64,000 nt of DNA. Origin: an uncultured Muribaculaceae bacterium (GTDB lineage Bacteria; Bacteroidota; Bacteroidia; Bacteroidales; Muribaculaceae). The translations under genes and the position numbers were made by a program. The stretch is from contig CAJUPZ010000003.1 of assembly GCA_910588065.1 (NCBI GenBank), positions 62,001 to 126,000 of the forward strand, in the 5' to 3' direction. The notes beneath the pieces were generated by a model. The model searched no databases. It was given only the letters and a program-made list of their open reading frames with translations, and was not told the DNA's origin. Positions 1-8,539 of this stretch are shown here, piece after piece. Position 1 is the stretch's first letter. Each line of letters starts with the position of its first letter.

Positions 1-3000
1 GGTGACAGGCTCTGATAGTACACCACATTGCGTGCATATCTGTCTATTTCATCGCGCAGTATCTGAAGACCGGTCTCGGTGGCCTCGTCATTGCCTGTGG
101 CCTCGCCGATACGCAGGTAGAGGTCGCCTACACTCTGGCCGAGCTGAACAGAATACGGCATGGCTGCCACGGGGAGCTTCTCACGCATCAGATTCAGCAC
201 ATTGAGCGCCTTGTCGTAGCTGTCAGACTTGATTTTCGGAAGCTCGGCGCGCGAGAAGTCAGAAAGGAATGAGCCGGCGCTGTCGCGCTGCATCAGCATA
301 TCGGCTTCAAGAGCCTGCAGGAGATATGCTGTCGCGAGGTCTGTCATGGCCGAGCGGTGTGTTGTGACCATGCGGCGCACTGTCTCGTCAAGATAGAGTT
401 TCGAGGGGTCCTTTGCTGTGTCAAGGCCACCCCATTGCCACTTTTCGGTGACATTTCTGTACATTTTGTCGAGATTCACACCCACCTCATCACCGTTGGG
501 ATTGCGGATAGGCCCAACCTCGTAAGCGAGGCCGGTGCTTCGCAGGTAGGGAGTGAGGCCGAGGTAATAGCGTTCAGGCACAGTCATGGCGAAGTATACC
601 GGACGGTTCCATCCGTTTTCGGCAGATGTGCCGATCATGTCCATGGCCATAACCTGGCTGAGGGTGAGTCCCCGTGTAGAGGTCATGTCAACAGGCACAA
701 ATGGTGAAGCCGCGGGAGCCTCATCGGCGGTTATGCGTCCGGCCTTGACCATAGCGGCAGTGTCGACGGGAAGATACATATTCGCATACTTCAAAATAGG
801 CACACCCCATTCATTCTGTCGAGCTGCGGGAGCATAGAGATTTTTCAGAGAGGAGAGCATATTGACAGGCATTGTGTCGGGGCTGAGCACATAGCTGTAC
901 TGCAGGCGGTCGTATGCGTAGTCAGTGGGCTTGGCCTGCATTTCGATACCGGGGGCCTCGTAGGATGGCATTCTCACCTGGTCGACATACCAGGGGGTTG
1001 TGAGGTACGAGAGGTTCACCACCTTCACATCGGTGCGGGTGCCCTCCACTTCCTGGGCATACCAGAGCGGGAAGGTGTCGTTGTCGCCGTTTGTGAAGAT
1101 GATAGCATTCTCATCGAGCGAATTGAGGTAGTTGTTGCCGAAATCGCGGGTGGCGTATCTGCCGGAGCGGTCGTGGTCGTCCCATGTCTGCGACACCATC
1201 TGCAGCGGTATTATCAATCCGACAACGCAGGCAATGACAGCGGCCACCATTGAGTTTTTCTCAGCCTTGGCCTTATCCGCAACCACCTTTGAGCCGGCTT
1301 TGGGCTTGGGAGTGAGCAGATTTGCCACAAGACGCCACACACCGGCCACACCCATGCCAATCCATATAGCGTAGGCATAGAAAGAGCCTGCGAAAGCATA
1401 GTCGCGCTCGCGGGGCTGGGAGGGTGTCTGGTTCAGGTACAGCACAATTGCTATGCCTGTCATGAAGAAAAGGAAAAAGACCACCCAGAACTGCTCGATA
1501 CCCCTCTTGGAGGTGAACGCCTGCCAGCCGAGGCCTATAATACCCATAATCAGGGGCAGCATGAAGAACACATTGTGGCCCTTGTTGCCCTTTCCATAAT
1601 CGTCGGGAAGAAGCGACTGGTCGCCGAGGCGCAGATTGTCAATCAGGGGTATGCCGCTGATCCAGTTGCCCTGATTCACCTCGCCGTTGCCCTGGATATC
1701 ATTCTGACGTCCGGCGAAATTCCACATGAAGTAGCGCCAATACATGTGATTGAGCTGATATGTGATGAAGAACTGCAGATTTTCGGCAAAAGTGGGCTTC
1801 ATCAAAGTTTTTTTCTGCAGAGTGTTACCGTCTGCATCGACGTATGCAGTAGCTTCCACGGGGCGGCCGCGGAAACCGATCCAGTCGCGGTAAGCGTCAG
1901 GGTGCGGGTCAGTGTTGCTGTAAATGCGGGGGAAGAGCATATTCAGCTCCGGAGTCATTGTGTACTCCTTCTTATAACCGGTGAGGGTGTATGAATCCGG
2001 CTCGTCGTCGGAGGCCTTCACAGTTTTTTCATACAGAGCCTTGCCCTCCTTGACCACCGGCTGCTGCACACCGCCTGAAATCTGATAGACAGGCTCGGAA
2101 TTGACAGTGTTGCCGTAGAACAGAGGTCTGTCGCCATACTGCTCGCGGTTGAGGTAGGAAGCGAGCGCAAACACATTGTCGGGCGCATTCTGGTTCATCG
2201 GAGTGTGGGCCGATGAGCGGATGAGCAGCAGGGCGTATGAAGAGTAGCCGATGAAAATCACGAAAGTGCTCATGACCACCAGAGTGAGAATTCTTACAGG
2301 GAGCTTTTTAGCGACAAACAGCCACACCACAAGCGCGGCGGTGAGCAGCAGCGCAATCAGCAGATTGTCGCCGATAAAGAGCATGCCGCTGAGGGTGATG
2401 CTCACAATCACGGACCAGCGGATTGAGGCGAGGCTCTTCTGGGCATACAGCGCATGGATTGCCCAGACGAATGATGCCACGAGGAGCACTGTGTAGATAA
2501 GGGTGCCTGTGTTGAAGCTGCAATGGAGCACATTAACAAAGAACAGCTCGAAATACTGGGCTATCTCGATAAATCCGGGCACGAGGCCGTAGAGAATCAG
2601 TCCCACTATCACACAGCTTACAAGAAGAGCTATCAGCGAGCCCTTGCCTGTTGTGTTTTTCCACTTGCGGTAATACACCACCAGCACAATAGCGGGGATG
2701 CACAGAAGGTTGAGCAGGTGGACAGCGATGGAGATGCCTATCACATAGGCTATAAGCACCAGATACTTGTCGCTGTGAGGCAGGTCTGCGCGGTTTTCCC
2801 ACTTGAGAATGAGCCAGAACACCAGCGCGGTACAGAAAGAGGAGAAGGCATACACCTCGCCCTCGACTGCGCTGAACCAGAAAGTGTCGCTCCATGTATA
2901 TGCGAGGGCTCCGCAGATGCCGGAGCCGAATATCACAAGCATCTGCACAAGCGACACACTCTCAGCGCTGTCCTTCACAACAAGCCTACGCACCAGATGG

Positions 3001-3296
3001 GTTATGGTCCAGAACAGCAGAAGGATAGTGGCGGCACTGAGGAGAGCCGACATGGTGTTGACACACGCGGCCACCTTGCTGACATCGCCACCGGCAAAGT
3101 TTACAAAGAAACGTCCTGCGAGCATGAAGATGGGGTTGCCCGGCGGATGCCCCACTTCGAGTTTAAAAGCCTGGAGAATGAACTCAGGGCAGTCCCAGAA
3201 ACTGGCTGTCGGCTCAATTGTGAGCAGATAAGTCACCGCAGCTATGGCAAAGCATAGCCAGCCGAGTGCATTATTAAGAATGTTATAGCGCTTCAT
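1..3296 (-). CDS. DUF2723 family multi-pass membrane protein (partial, C-terminus outside window)
   Basis: The frame is open from the ATG at 3296 to the window edge, giving about 1098 visible residues. The N-terminal third is a series of hydrophobic helices. Near the start it carries TASFWDCPEFI, matching the WDC.EF signature of DUF2723 (PF11028), and further on NGDNDTFPLWYAQEVEG, a second stretch conserved in these proteins. After the membrane part comes a long soluble region. DUF2723 proteins are common in Bacteroidetes and are related to protein O-mannosyltransferase-like GT-C enzymes; the substrate is not known to me, so no reaction is assigned. It is divergent from argR, with a TAACTTTG -7 box upstream. 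Confidence 0.85.
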   Translation of the reverse strand, partial: MKRYNILNNALGWLCFAIAAVTYLLTIEPTASFWDCPEFILQAFKLEVGHPPGNPIFMLAGRFFVNFAGGDVSKVAACVNTMSALLSAATILLLFWTITHLVRRLVVKDSAESVSLVQMLVIFGSGICGALAYTWSDTFWFSAVEGEVYAFSSFCTALVFWLILKWENRADLPHSDKYLVLIAYVIGISIAVHLLNLLCIPAIVLVVYYRKWKNTTGKGSLIALLVSCVIVGLILYGLVPGFIEIAQYFELFFVNVLHCSFNTGTLIYTVLLVASFVWAIHALYAQKSLASIRWSVIVSITLSGMLFIGDNLLIALLLTAALVVWLFVAKKLPVRILTLVVMSTFVIFIGYSSYALLLIRSSAHTPMNQNAPDNVFALASYLNREQYGDRPLFYGNTVNSEPVYQISGGVQQPVVKEGKALYEKTVKASDDEPDSYTLTGYKKEYTMTPELNMLFPRIYSNTDPHPDAYRDWIGFRGRPVEATAYVDADGNTLQKKTLMKPTFAENLQFFITYQLNHMYWRYFMWNFAGRQNDIQGNGEVNQGNWISGIPLIDNLRLGDQSLLPDDYGKGNKGHNVFFMLPLIMGIIGLGWQAFTSKRGIEQFWVVFFLFFMTGIAIVLYLNQTPSQPRERDYAFAGSFYAYAIWIGMGVAGVWRLVANLLTPKPKAGSKVVADKAKAEKNSMVAAVIACVVGLIIPLQMVSQTWDDHDRSGRYATRDFGNNYLNSLDENAIIFTNGDNDTFPLWYAQEVEGTRTDVKVVNLSYLTTPWYVDQVRMPSYEAPGIEMQAKPTDYAYDRLQYSYVLSPDTMPVNMLSSLKNLYAPAARQNEWGVPILKYANMYLPVDTAAMVKAGRITADEAPAASPFVPVDMTSTRGLTLSQVMAMDMIGTSAENGWNRPVYFAMTVPERYYLGLTPYLRSTGLAYEVGPIRNPNGDEVGVNLDKMYRNVTEKWQWGGLDTAKDPSKLYLDETVRRMVTTHRSAMTDLATAYLLQALEADMLMQRDSAGSFLSDFSRAELPKIKSDSYDKALNVLNLMREKLPVAAMPYSVQLGQSVGDLYLRIGEATGNDEATETGLQILRDEIDRYARNVVYYQSLS

Positions 3297-3353
3297 TGTG
3301 CAAAATGTGGTAAGTATACAGCCGCGCCAAACGCATATATAGCGCAGCGGCTG

Positions 3354-3361
3354 CAAAGTTA
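3354..3361 (-). promoter_or_regulatory. -7 box for the DUF2723 gene
   Basis: On the minus strand this reads TAACTTTG, a full match to the Bacteroidetes TAnnTTTG -7 element, 58 bp before the DUF2723 start. No good -33 TTTG lies at the expected 19-21 bp spacing, so the promoter call is moderate. Confidence 0.5.
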
Positions 3362-3409
3362 GCCATTTAAACCGAACCCATAAAAACAAAAAATACTAAA
3401 TCACACATA

Positions 3410-3441
3410 TTTGTATAATAATAAAAGAATTATTACATTTG
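3410..3441 (+). promoter_or_regulatory. argR promoter with embedded inverted repeat
   Basis: TTTG (3410-3413), a 20-bp spacer and TACATTTG (3434-3441) match the Bacteroides promoter exactly and place transcription start near 3445, about 38 nt before argR. The spacer holds a perfect 7-bp inverted repeat, TAATAAT and ATTATTA, at 3416-3435. An AT-rich palindrome over the core promoter resembles an ARG box, so ArgR autorepression is a reasonable inference but not shown. Confidence 0.7.
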
Positions 3442-3482
3442 CAGAATAAAGTACGCTGACACCTAAAAAACTTCTTTCCCTA

Positions 3483-3980
3483 ATGAACAAGCGCCAGACA
3501 CGACTAACAACTATTGCCGACATTTTGCTCAACAACATAGTTGGCAGCCAGGAAGAACTACTTGATCTTCTGCGCCAACGCGACTGCACTGTTACCCAGG
3601 CAACCCTATCAAGAGACCTCAAGACGCTGCGCACCTCCAAGGTGGCTACCGAAATGGGAGGCTACCGCTATGTGATAGGCAGCGGACTGCCCACCGACAA
3701 GGTGATAGAGCAGGCGGCTGTTGACAAAGTGAGCCGGGTGGCTATAGAATCGGTTGTGTGCAGCGGCCAGCTTGTGATAGTGAAAACCCGCAACGGCTAT
3801 GCCGGCGGGGTGGCTTACGACATCGATGACCTTGACTCACCTTATATCCTGGGCACCATAGCCGGAGCAGACACAGTGTTTGTTGCCCTGCGCGACAAAG
3901 CGCCCATGAGCGAGGTGTGCTCCGCCCTTGCCCAGGTGATACCCCCTTCTTTGATTGAAAACGCCACTATCCACTACTGA
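3483..3980 (+). CDS. argR: arginine repressor ArgR
   Basis: This 165-residue protein has the two ArgR domains at the usual family length. An N-terminal winged helix carries the recognition segment VTQATLSRDLKTL around residues 37-49. A C-terminal hexamerisation and arginine-binding domain carries GTIAGADTVFVAL around residues 123-135, matching the GTIAGDDT signature. ArgR proteins bind ARG boxes with L-arginine as co-repressor and control arginine biosynthesis and catabolism genes. The start is the first ATG after a perfect Bacteroides-type promoter. The next gene, 37 bp downstream on the same strand, is an ArgC homologue, fitting the common argR-arg cluster of Bacteroidetes, but here no other arg gene follows. 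Confidence 0.95.
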   Translation: MNKRQTRLTTIADILLNNIVGSQEELLDLLRQRDCTVTQATLSRDLKTLRTSKVATEMGGYRYVIGSGLPTDKVIEQAAVDKVSRVAIESVVCSGQLVIVKTRNGYAGGVAYDIDDLDSPYILGTIAGADTVFVALRDKAPMSEVCSALAQVIPPSLIENATIHY

Positions 3981-4017
3981 TAGTGAGCACACACCTTAAT
4001 TATATAATACCAATATC

Positions 4018-4959
4018 ATGATACGTGCCGGAATTGTTGGCGGTGACTCCGATGCCGCCGGTGAACTTATACGAATACTAATCAACCACCCGGATATAGA
4101 ACTGATGTGGGTGAGCGCGCCCAATGAGGAGGATGTGCTGCTGTCGCAGCGCCACCGCGGGCTGAACGGAGAAACATATATGCGTTTCTGCGGCGACCGC
4201 AGCCCATCAGACATCGACGTGCTGTTTTTATGCTTCACCGAGGATGGTGACTCTGAGCGGTATATGTCGCGCCACGCTATCGACGACAATCTGAAGGTCA
4301 TAGACCTGTCACCCGATTTCAGAATGCCCGAGAACGAGGATTCGCCATGGGTGTACGCACTTCCGGAGCTCAACCGCAAGCCTCTTGTGAGAGGCGCCGT
4401 CCGCGCGGCTGTTCCCGGACCGTTAGCCACCATAATGCTGCTGTCGCTTCTGCCGCTTGCCAAAAACCTGATGCTCAACTCGGAGATACACGTGAGCTGT
4501 GTGTCCTCAGCCGCCACCGGCAACGAGAAGCCGGGCGAGGCCACCGTAGTGCTTGAGCATGAGGAGATTGAAGAGACCAAGAAGGCGCTGTGCTCCCTGC
4601 AATCGAGCTTCAACAGCGATATACGCCTTGTTGCCACCGCCGGCGGATGGGAATCCGGACTGGCTGCAAACATATATCTTGACACCCCCATATCCGAGGA
4701 TGACATAAAGGATATCTACGACACATTCTACGAGGACCACGGCTTTACCTTCCTGAGCGAATCATACCCCGACCTCGGAGAGGTGCGCGGCACAAACAAA
4801 TGCCTGATGCATGTTGGCAAAACCGGCAACACTCTGGTGATATCCACCGTGATGGACGACTGCCTTAAAGGCGGAGCTTCGGCCGCGGTGCATGTTATGA
4901 ACCTGATGTTCGGTCTTCAGGAGCGCGTCGGTCTGATGCTCAAGGCTGCCGCACGCTGA
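4018..4959 (+). CDS. ArgC-like protein lacking the catalytic cysteine
   Basis: The 313 residues align along their length with N-acetyl-gamma-glutamyl-phosphate reductase: an N-terminal Rossmann half, IDLSPDFR near residue 100, YALPELNRK near residue 117, and a well kept end (RGTNKCLMHV, LKGGASAAVHVMNLMFGL). The active site is degraded. The NPGC(Y/F) nucleophile motif reads AVPGPLATI (Cys replaced by Pro), the GxxGxxG dinucleotide loop reads GGDSDAA, the (P)xRG substrate loop reads ATAGGWESG, and the segment before it is shorter than in true ArgC. The reading frame is intact, so it is probably expressed but unable to form the thioester intermediate. It follows argR. A regulatory or scaffold role, or drift after duplication, are possible. 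Confidence 0.8.
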   Translation: MIRAGIVGGDSDAAGELIRILINHPDIELMWVSAPNEEDVLLSQRHRGLNGETYMRFCGDRSPSDIDVLFLCFTEDGDSERYMSRHAIDDNLKVIDLSPDFRMPENEDSPWVYALPELNRKPLVRGAVRAAVPGPLATIMLLSLLPLAKNLMLNSEIHVSCVSSAATGNEKPGEATVVLEHEEIEETKKALCSLQSSFNSDIRLVATAGGWESGLAANIYLDTPISEDDIKDIYDTFYEDHGFTFLSESYPDLGEVRGTNKCLMHVGKTGNTLVISTVMDDCLKGGASAAVHVMNLMFGLQERVGLMLKAAAR

Positions 4960-4960
4960 G

Positions 4961-4976
4961 TTGCCCTCCCGGGCAA
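4961..4976. terminator. short hairpin between convergent argC-like and dnaG genes
   Basis: TTGCCC-TCCC-GGGCAA is a perfect 6-bp stem with a 4-nt loop in the 23-bp gap between the two stop codons. There is no U-run on either side, so termination activity is uncertain. Confidence 0.4.
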
Positions 4977-4982
4977 GCCCGG

Positions 4983-7175
4983 TCAGTGCTTTCTGGGGAT
5001 GACTATGCGCTCGCCGAGATAGTGGGCAAGCTCTTTCTTCATCTCGTTGTATTCGGCGAGCCGGCCCATCAGCTCCAAAACCTTGTCATTGTCAGGCGGC
5101 TGCTGAGTGCAGGCTTCCTTTATCTGGTTGCGGATGTCGGCGAGCCTCAGCTCCACAATCGCCTCCTGCAGATTGAAATATGCCATAGGCACAAGATCCT
5201 TGAGCTTGTCGCGCTCGGTCTCCACGCTCGAGAATTTTGTGTGGATTTTGCTCAGGCGATGCTTTTCGTTAGCAAGGTCGGAAGCGACGCGCCGCACAGT
5301 GTCATCCGCGCTTGAGGCGAGCGCGCGCGCAAGATACATGCCCTCGAAATTGCTTCTGTCCTGCTCAAGCTCAGCCTCAACCCGTGAATTGAGCTCAGTT
5401 TCAAGCCGCCTGATCTCAGCAAGATCCATAGCCTCGGCCCTTATCTTCTCCACACCTGCGGCAAGTTTCTCCTGACGGTCGGCGGCCTGGCGCTCCTCGA
5501 AGCGTGTTTTGTCCGGTCCCCAGTGGAGGCTAACATACTCGCACGCAGCCTCGTATGTCACCCGCAGTTCGTCTGTGGTGAAGCCTATGCCGTCATCGGC
5601 CATGGCATTCCGCACATATTCCAGCACATTGAATTCAATCTCCTCGGTGCTGTCATCATTTGTCATGGTGCCGAGGTAGAGCATTCCGTAGCGCACGATA
5701 TAGCGTAGGAGCTCACGCTCGTAGGGTGACAGAAAGTTGGTCTGCGGGCGGGGTGCCGGAGCAGCTTGCACGGTCGGCGGCTGATTGTCGGCAGGCAGTG
5801 ATTCCACCGCCTCCATATTGCGCCGGCGCTTGGCCTCGTCATACTCCTTCTCAGCCCTGTCGGCAATAAACTTGGTGACCTGCAGGGCAAGCACCTTCTC
5901 ATCGATGCCAAGCGAGCGGCTGCACTCGGCAACATATACCGTGCGCATTATCTGGTCCGGAATCACGGATATGGAGCGCACGATATCGGTAATCACCTGC
6001 GAGCGCTTTATGGGGTCGTTTTCAACCCCTGATAGCAATATCCTGGTCTTGAAGGCGATGAAGTCGGTTTCATTCTCCCTGATATATTGCTCAACCTCAG
6101 TGGATGAATGGCTTTGGGCGAATGAATCGGGGTCATCGCCGTCAGGCAGCAGCAACACCTTGATTTTCATACCCTCTGCGAGCAGCATGTCTATGCCCCG
6201 GAGCGAGGCCTTTATGCCGGCGGCATCGGAATCGTAGATCACCGTAACATTGTCGGTAAAACGGTGTATGAGGCGTATCTGCCCCTCTGTCAGCGCGGTG
6301 CCCGACGATGCGACAACATTCTCAACCCCGGCCTGATGCATGGAAATCACATCCATGTAGCCCTCGACAAGAATACACTTGTCGTTCTTGACAATGGCGG
6401 GCTTTGCCTGATACAGCCCGTAGAGCTCATAGCTCTTGCGGTAGATAACCGACTCGGGACTGTTGACATACTTGGCTACATCCTTATCCTTGCGGAGAGT
6501 GCGGCCGCCGAAGCCTACCACCTTGCCGCTGATGGTGAATATCGGGTACATCACACGCCCGCGAAAACGGTCGCGCATACCCCCATGCTCATTGCTGATG
6601 GCCAGACCGCTTTCAATAAGATACTGCTGCTTGAAGCCGGCGTTGACAGCCTCGCGGCACAGCGCGTCGCGCTGCTCCAGAGAGTAACCGAGCCTGAATT
6701 TCTTTATCATACGGTCGTCTATACCCCTCTCGCGGAAGTAGGCATAGCCGACATTGCGTCCCTCCTCTGTGGCGCTGATATTGTGCTCAAAGCGCTGCAG
6801 GGCATACTCGTTGACAGCGAGCAGGCTCTGCCGGTTGTTCTCAGCCTCCTGCTCACTGGCAGTCAGCTCGCGCTCCTCAATCTCAATGCCATACTTCTTT
6901 GCGAGCAGACGCAGCGCCTCGGGATATGTCATCTGCTCGATTTCCATTATGAAGCCTACCGGCGTGCCCCCCTTGCCGCAGCTGAAGCACTTGCAGAAGC
7001 CTTTGGCTTTATTGACGGAAAACGACGGGTTGCGGTCGCTATGGAAAGGGCACAGGCCAATATAGCCGCTGCCCCGTTTTTTCAGACGGACATAGTCGCT
7101 GACAACATCCACAATGTCAGCGGCATCAAGTATTTTCTGAACGGTAACGTTGTCTATTCTACCGGTAGCGGCCAT
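4983..7175 (-). CDS. dnaG: DNA primase DnaG
   Basis: This 730-residue protein makes RNA primers at the replication fork. The N-terminal CHC2 zinc finger runs from LCPFHSDRNPSF to FCKCFSCGKGG (residues about 41-68). The catalytic core and Toprim domain follow, with LVEGYMDVISMHQAG near residue 267 and the metal-binding DSDAAG near residue 317. The last 250 residues are the helicase-interacting region and are rich in charged helices. It is somewhat longer than E. coli DnaG, as usual in Bacteroidetes. The gene is monocistronic with its own promoter at 7231-7262. That promoter lies inside one copy of a direct repeat, so its upstream neighbourhood has been rearranged. Confidence 0.97.
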   Translation of the reverse strand: MAATGRIDNVTVQKILDAADIVDVVSDYVRLKKRGSGYIGLCPFHSDRNPSFSVNKAKGFCKCFSCGKGGTPVGFIMEIEQMTYPEALRLLAKKYGIEIEERELTASEQEAENNRQSLLAVNEYALQRFEHNISATEEGRNVGYAYFRERGIDDRMIKKFRLGYSLEQRDALCREAVNAGFKQQYLIESGLAISNEHGGMRDRFRGRVMYPIFTISGKVVGFGGRTLRKDKDVAKYVNSPESVIYRKSYELYGLYQAKPAIVKNDKCILVEGYMDVISMHQAGVENVVASSGTALTEGQIRLIHRFTDNVTVIYDSDAAGIKASLRGIDMLLAEGMKIKVLLLPDGDDPDSFAQSHSSTEVEQYIRENETDFIAFKTRILLSGVENDPIKRSQVITDIVRSISVIPDQIMRTVYVAECSRSLGIDEKVLALQVTKFIADRAEKEYDEAKRRRNMEAVESLPADNQPPTVQAAPAPRPQTNFLSPYERELLRYIVRYGMLYLGTMTNDDSTEEIEFNVLEYVRNAMADDGIGFTTDELRVTYEAACEYVSLHWGPDKTRFEERQAADRQEKLAAGVEKIRAEAMDLAEIRRLETELNSRVEAELEQDRSNFEGMYLARALASSADDTVRRVASDLANEKHRLSKIHTKFSSVETERDKLKDLVPMAYFNLQEAIVELRLADIRNQIKEACTQQPPDNDKVLELMGRLAEYNEMKKELAHYLGERIVIPRKH

Positions 7176-7226
7176 ACGAAGCTGTTTATTTGCGATTTTG
7201 GCACTGTCAAACGCCCATCTTTACTG

Positions 7227-7275
7227 AATACAAAGGTAGCCATTTCCGGCGGATCTCACAAATGCAAAAGCCTAT
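7227..7275. repeat. 49-bp direct repeat, copy 1 (contains dnaG promoter)
   Basis: This 49-bp sequence recurs at 8540-8588 with a single mismatch (T at 7256, A at 8569). The two copies are 1313 bp apart and bracket exactly one gene, the YhcG-type nuclease. On the minus strand it holds TTTG (7259-7262), a 20-bp spacer and TACCTTTG (7231-7238), a consensus Bacteroides promoter for dnaG with a leader of about 50 nt. Confidence 0.95.
7231..7262 (-). promoter_or_regulatory. dnaG promoter
   Basis: The minus strand reads TTTG-N20-TACCTTTG, a full match to the Bacteroides sigma consensus. Predicted start is near 7226, about 50 nt upstream of the dnaG ATG. Confidence 0.8.
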
Positions 7276-7311
7276 ATAGAATGTACGATAGTGTATCTCA
7301 GCATTTTTCGC

Positions 7312-7319
7312 TAATTTTG
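7312..7319 (+). promoter_or_regulatory. -7 box next to the yhcG-like start codon
   Basis: TAATTTTG matches TAnnTTTG and ends 4 bp before the ATG at 7324. The predicted transcription start is at or next to that ATG, so either the mRNA is leaderless or translation begins at the in-frame ATG at 7354. No TTTG -33 box is seen. Confidence 0.45.
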
Positions 7320-7323
7320 CGTT

Positions 7324-8529
7324 ATGGCAGACAAAATTTTGAAAAATATAGAGATGTTGCCTGACGAGGTGGAGTTTGTATCTGACCTCAAGGCGATCTT
7401 ATATACGGCTAAGGCTAAAGCCTATCAAGCCGCAGACCTATACAATGTGGCCGGTAATTGGCTTGTAGGCAGACGCATCGTTGAGCAGGAGCAGCATGGT
7501 CAGGCTCGCGCCCAATATGGTAAGCATGTGATTGAGATCGCATCACTTGCCCTTACCGAGGAGTTCGGTAAAGGTTATAGCCAGACTCAAATAATAAATT
7601 TTCGAAAATTCTATCTGTCATTCAAATACTTACCAATTCATCAGACAGTGTCTGATAAATTGGATTCAAAACATCAGACGCTGTCTGATATTTTGCCAAC
7701 AAAAGGGCAGACACCGTCTGACCAATCTGAGATCTTCATTCAGCAGATGCCGTCCGCTGAATCGGAATTGGCACAGATTCTTCCGGCTAATTTGTCTTGG
7801 TCGCATTATGAGCGTCTGATGCGAATCGCGGATGAAGATGAGCGGGATTGGTATATGCGGGAGGCTGCATTAGAGGGCTGGAGCGTCCGCACATTAGACC
7901 GAAATATCGGTTCTCAATATTACTATCGCTTGCTCCAGACTCCGGAATCGAAAAAGGGTGAGGTCATTGATGAGATGAAGAAACTGACAGCCGATTATCA
8001 GAAAGACCGTCATAAGTTCATGCGCAACCCTGTGGTTGCAGAGTTTTTGGGCTTCTCTGCAGAATCGGCATACTCTGAAACGAATTTGGAGACGGCGATA
8101 ATCGATCATCTTCAGAAATTCATCATGGAGTTGGGTAAAGGCTATGCTTTCGTTGCCCGTCAACAAAGAATCAAGACCGACATGGGCGAGTATTACATCG
8201 ACCTTGTGTTTTACAACTATATCCTTAAATGCTTCTTGTTGATTGACCTGAAGACATCTCCCATAACTCATCAGGATCTGGGGCAGATGGATATGTATAT
8301 ACGTATGTACGATGAGTTGAAATGCACTGCTAGTGATAACCCGACCATCGGATTACTCCTTTGCTCGGAAACAAGCAAGGATTTGGCACGATACTCCATT
8401 CTGAAAGACAGCAAGCAGATATACACCGCCAAGTATCTCACATATCTTCCAACCAAAGAACAACTTGCTGCCGAAATAATCAAACAGAAAGAGATATTCG
8501 CATTGCAGACCGGCAAGAAATTTGACTGA
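7324..8529 (+). CDS. YhcG/DUF1016 family PDDEXK nuclease
   Basis: A 401-residue protein in two parts. Residues about 10-100 are the helical YhcG N-terminal domain (VAGNWLVGRRIVEQEQ, FGKGYSQTQIINFRKFYL). Residues about 150-390 are the DUF1016 C-terminal PDDEXK nuclease-like domain, with GKGYAFVARQQRIK, YYIDLVFYNYILKCFLLIDLK (the D...E/DxK-like core, here LIDLK) and THQDLGQMDMYIRMYDE. A linker of three 11-residue repeats joins them. The family is found on mobile and accessory DNA; its biological target is not settled. The gene is alone between two 49-bp direct repeats and reads opposite to dnaG and the DUF6291-type gene, so it looks like a one-gene insert. Start could also be 7354. Confidence 0.85.
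   Translation: MADKILKNIEMLPDEVEFVSDLKAILYTAKAKAYQAADLYNVAGNWLVGRRIVEQEQHGQARAQYGKHVIEIASLALTEEFGKGYSQTQIINFRKFYLSFKYLPIHQTVSDKLDSKHQTLSDILPTKGQTPSDQSEIFIQQMPSAESELAQILPANLSWSHYERLMRIADEDERDWYMREAALEGWSVRTLDRNIGSQYYYRLLQTPESKKGEVIDEMKKLTADYQKDRHKFMRNPVVAEFLGFSAESAYSETNLETAIIDHLQKFIMELGKGYAFVARQQRIKTDMGEYYIDLVFYNYILKCFLLIDLKTSPITHQDLGQMDMYIRMYDELKCTASDNPTIGLLLCSETSKDLARYSILKDSKQIYTAKYLTYLPTKEQLAAEIIKQKEIFALQTGKKFD
7641..7721 (+). repeat. three 33-bp-spaced palindromic repeats inside the yhcG-like gene
   Basis: Near-palindromic 15-mers of the form (T/G)CAGAC-N3-GTCTGA occur at 7641-7655, 7674-7688 and 7707-7721, exactly 33 bp apart. They encode an 11-residue repeat ending in HQTVSD, HQTLSD and GQTPSD. 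The phase keeps the reading frame and the palindrome together. Confidence 0.85.
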
Positions 8530-8539
8530 CAACACCCTA

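Noticed and set aside
2523..3257. 244-residue frame opposite the DUF2723 gene
   Set aside because: Antisense to a well-supported membrane protein; no motif or promoter.
6264..7364. 366-residue antisense frame opposite dnaG
   Set aside because: Entirely within the opposite strand of dnaG, with composition of a shadow frame and no recognisable domain.
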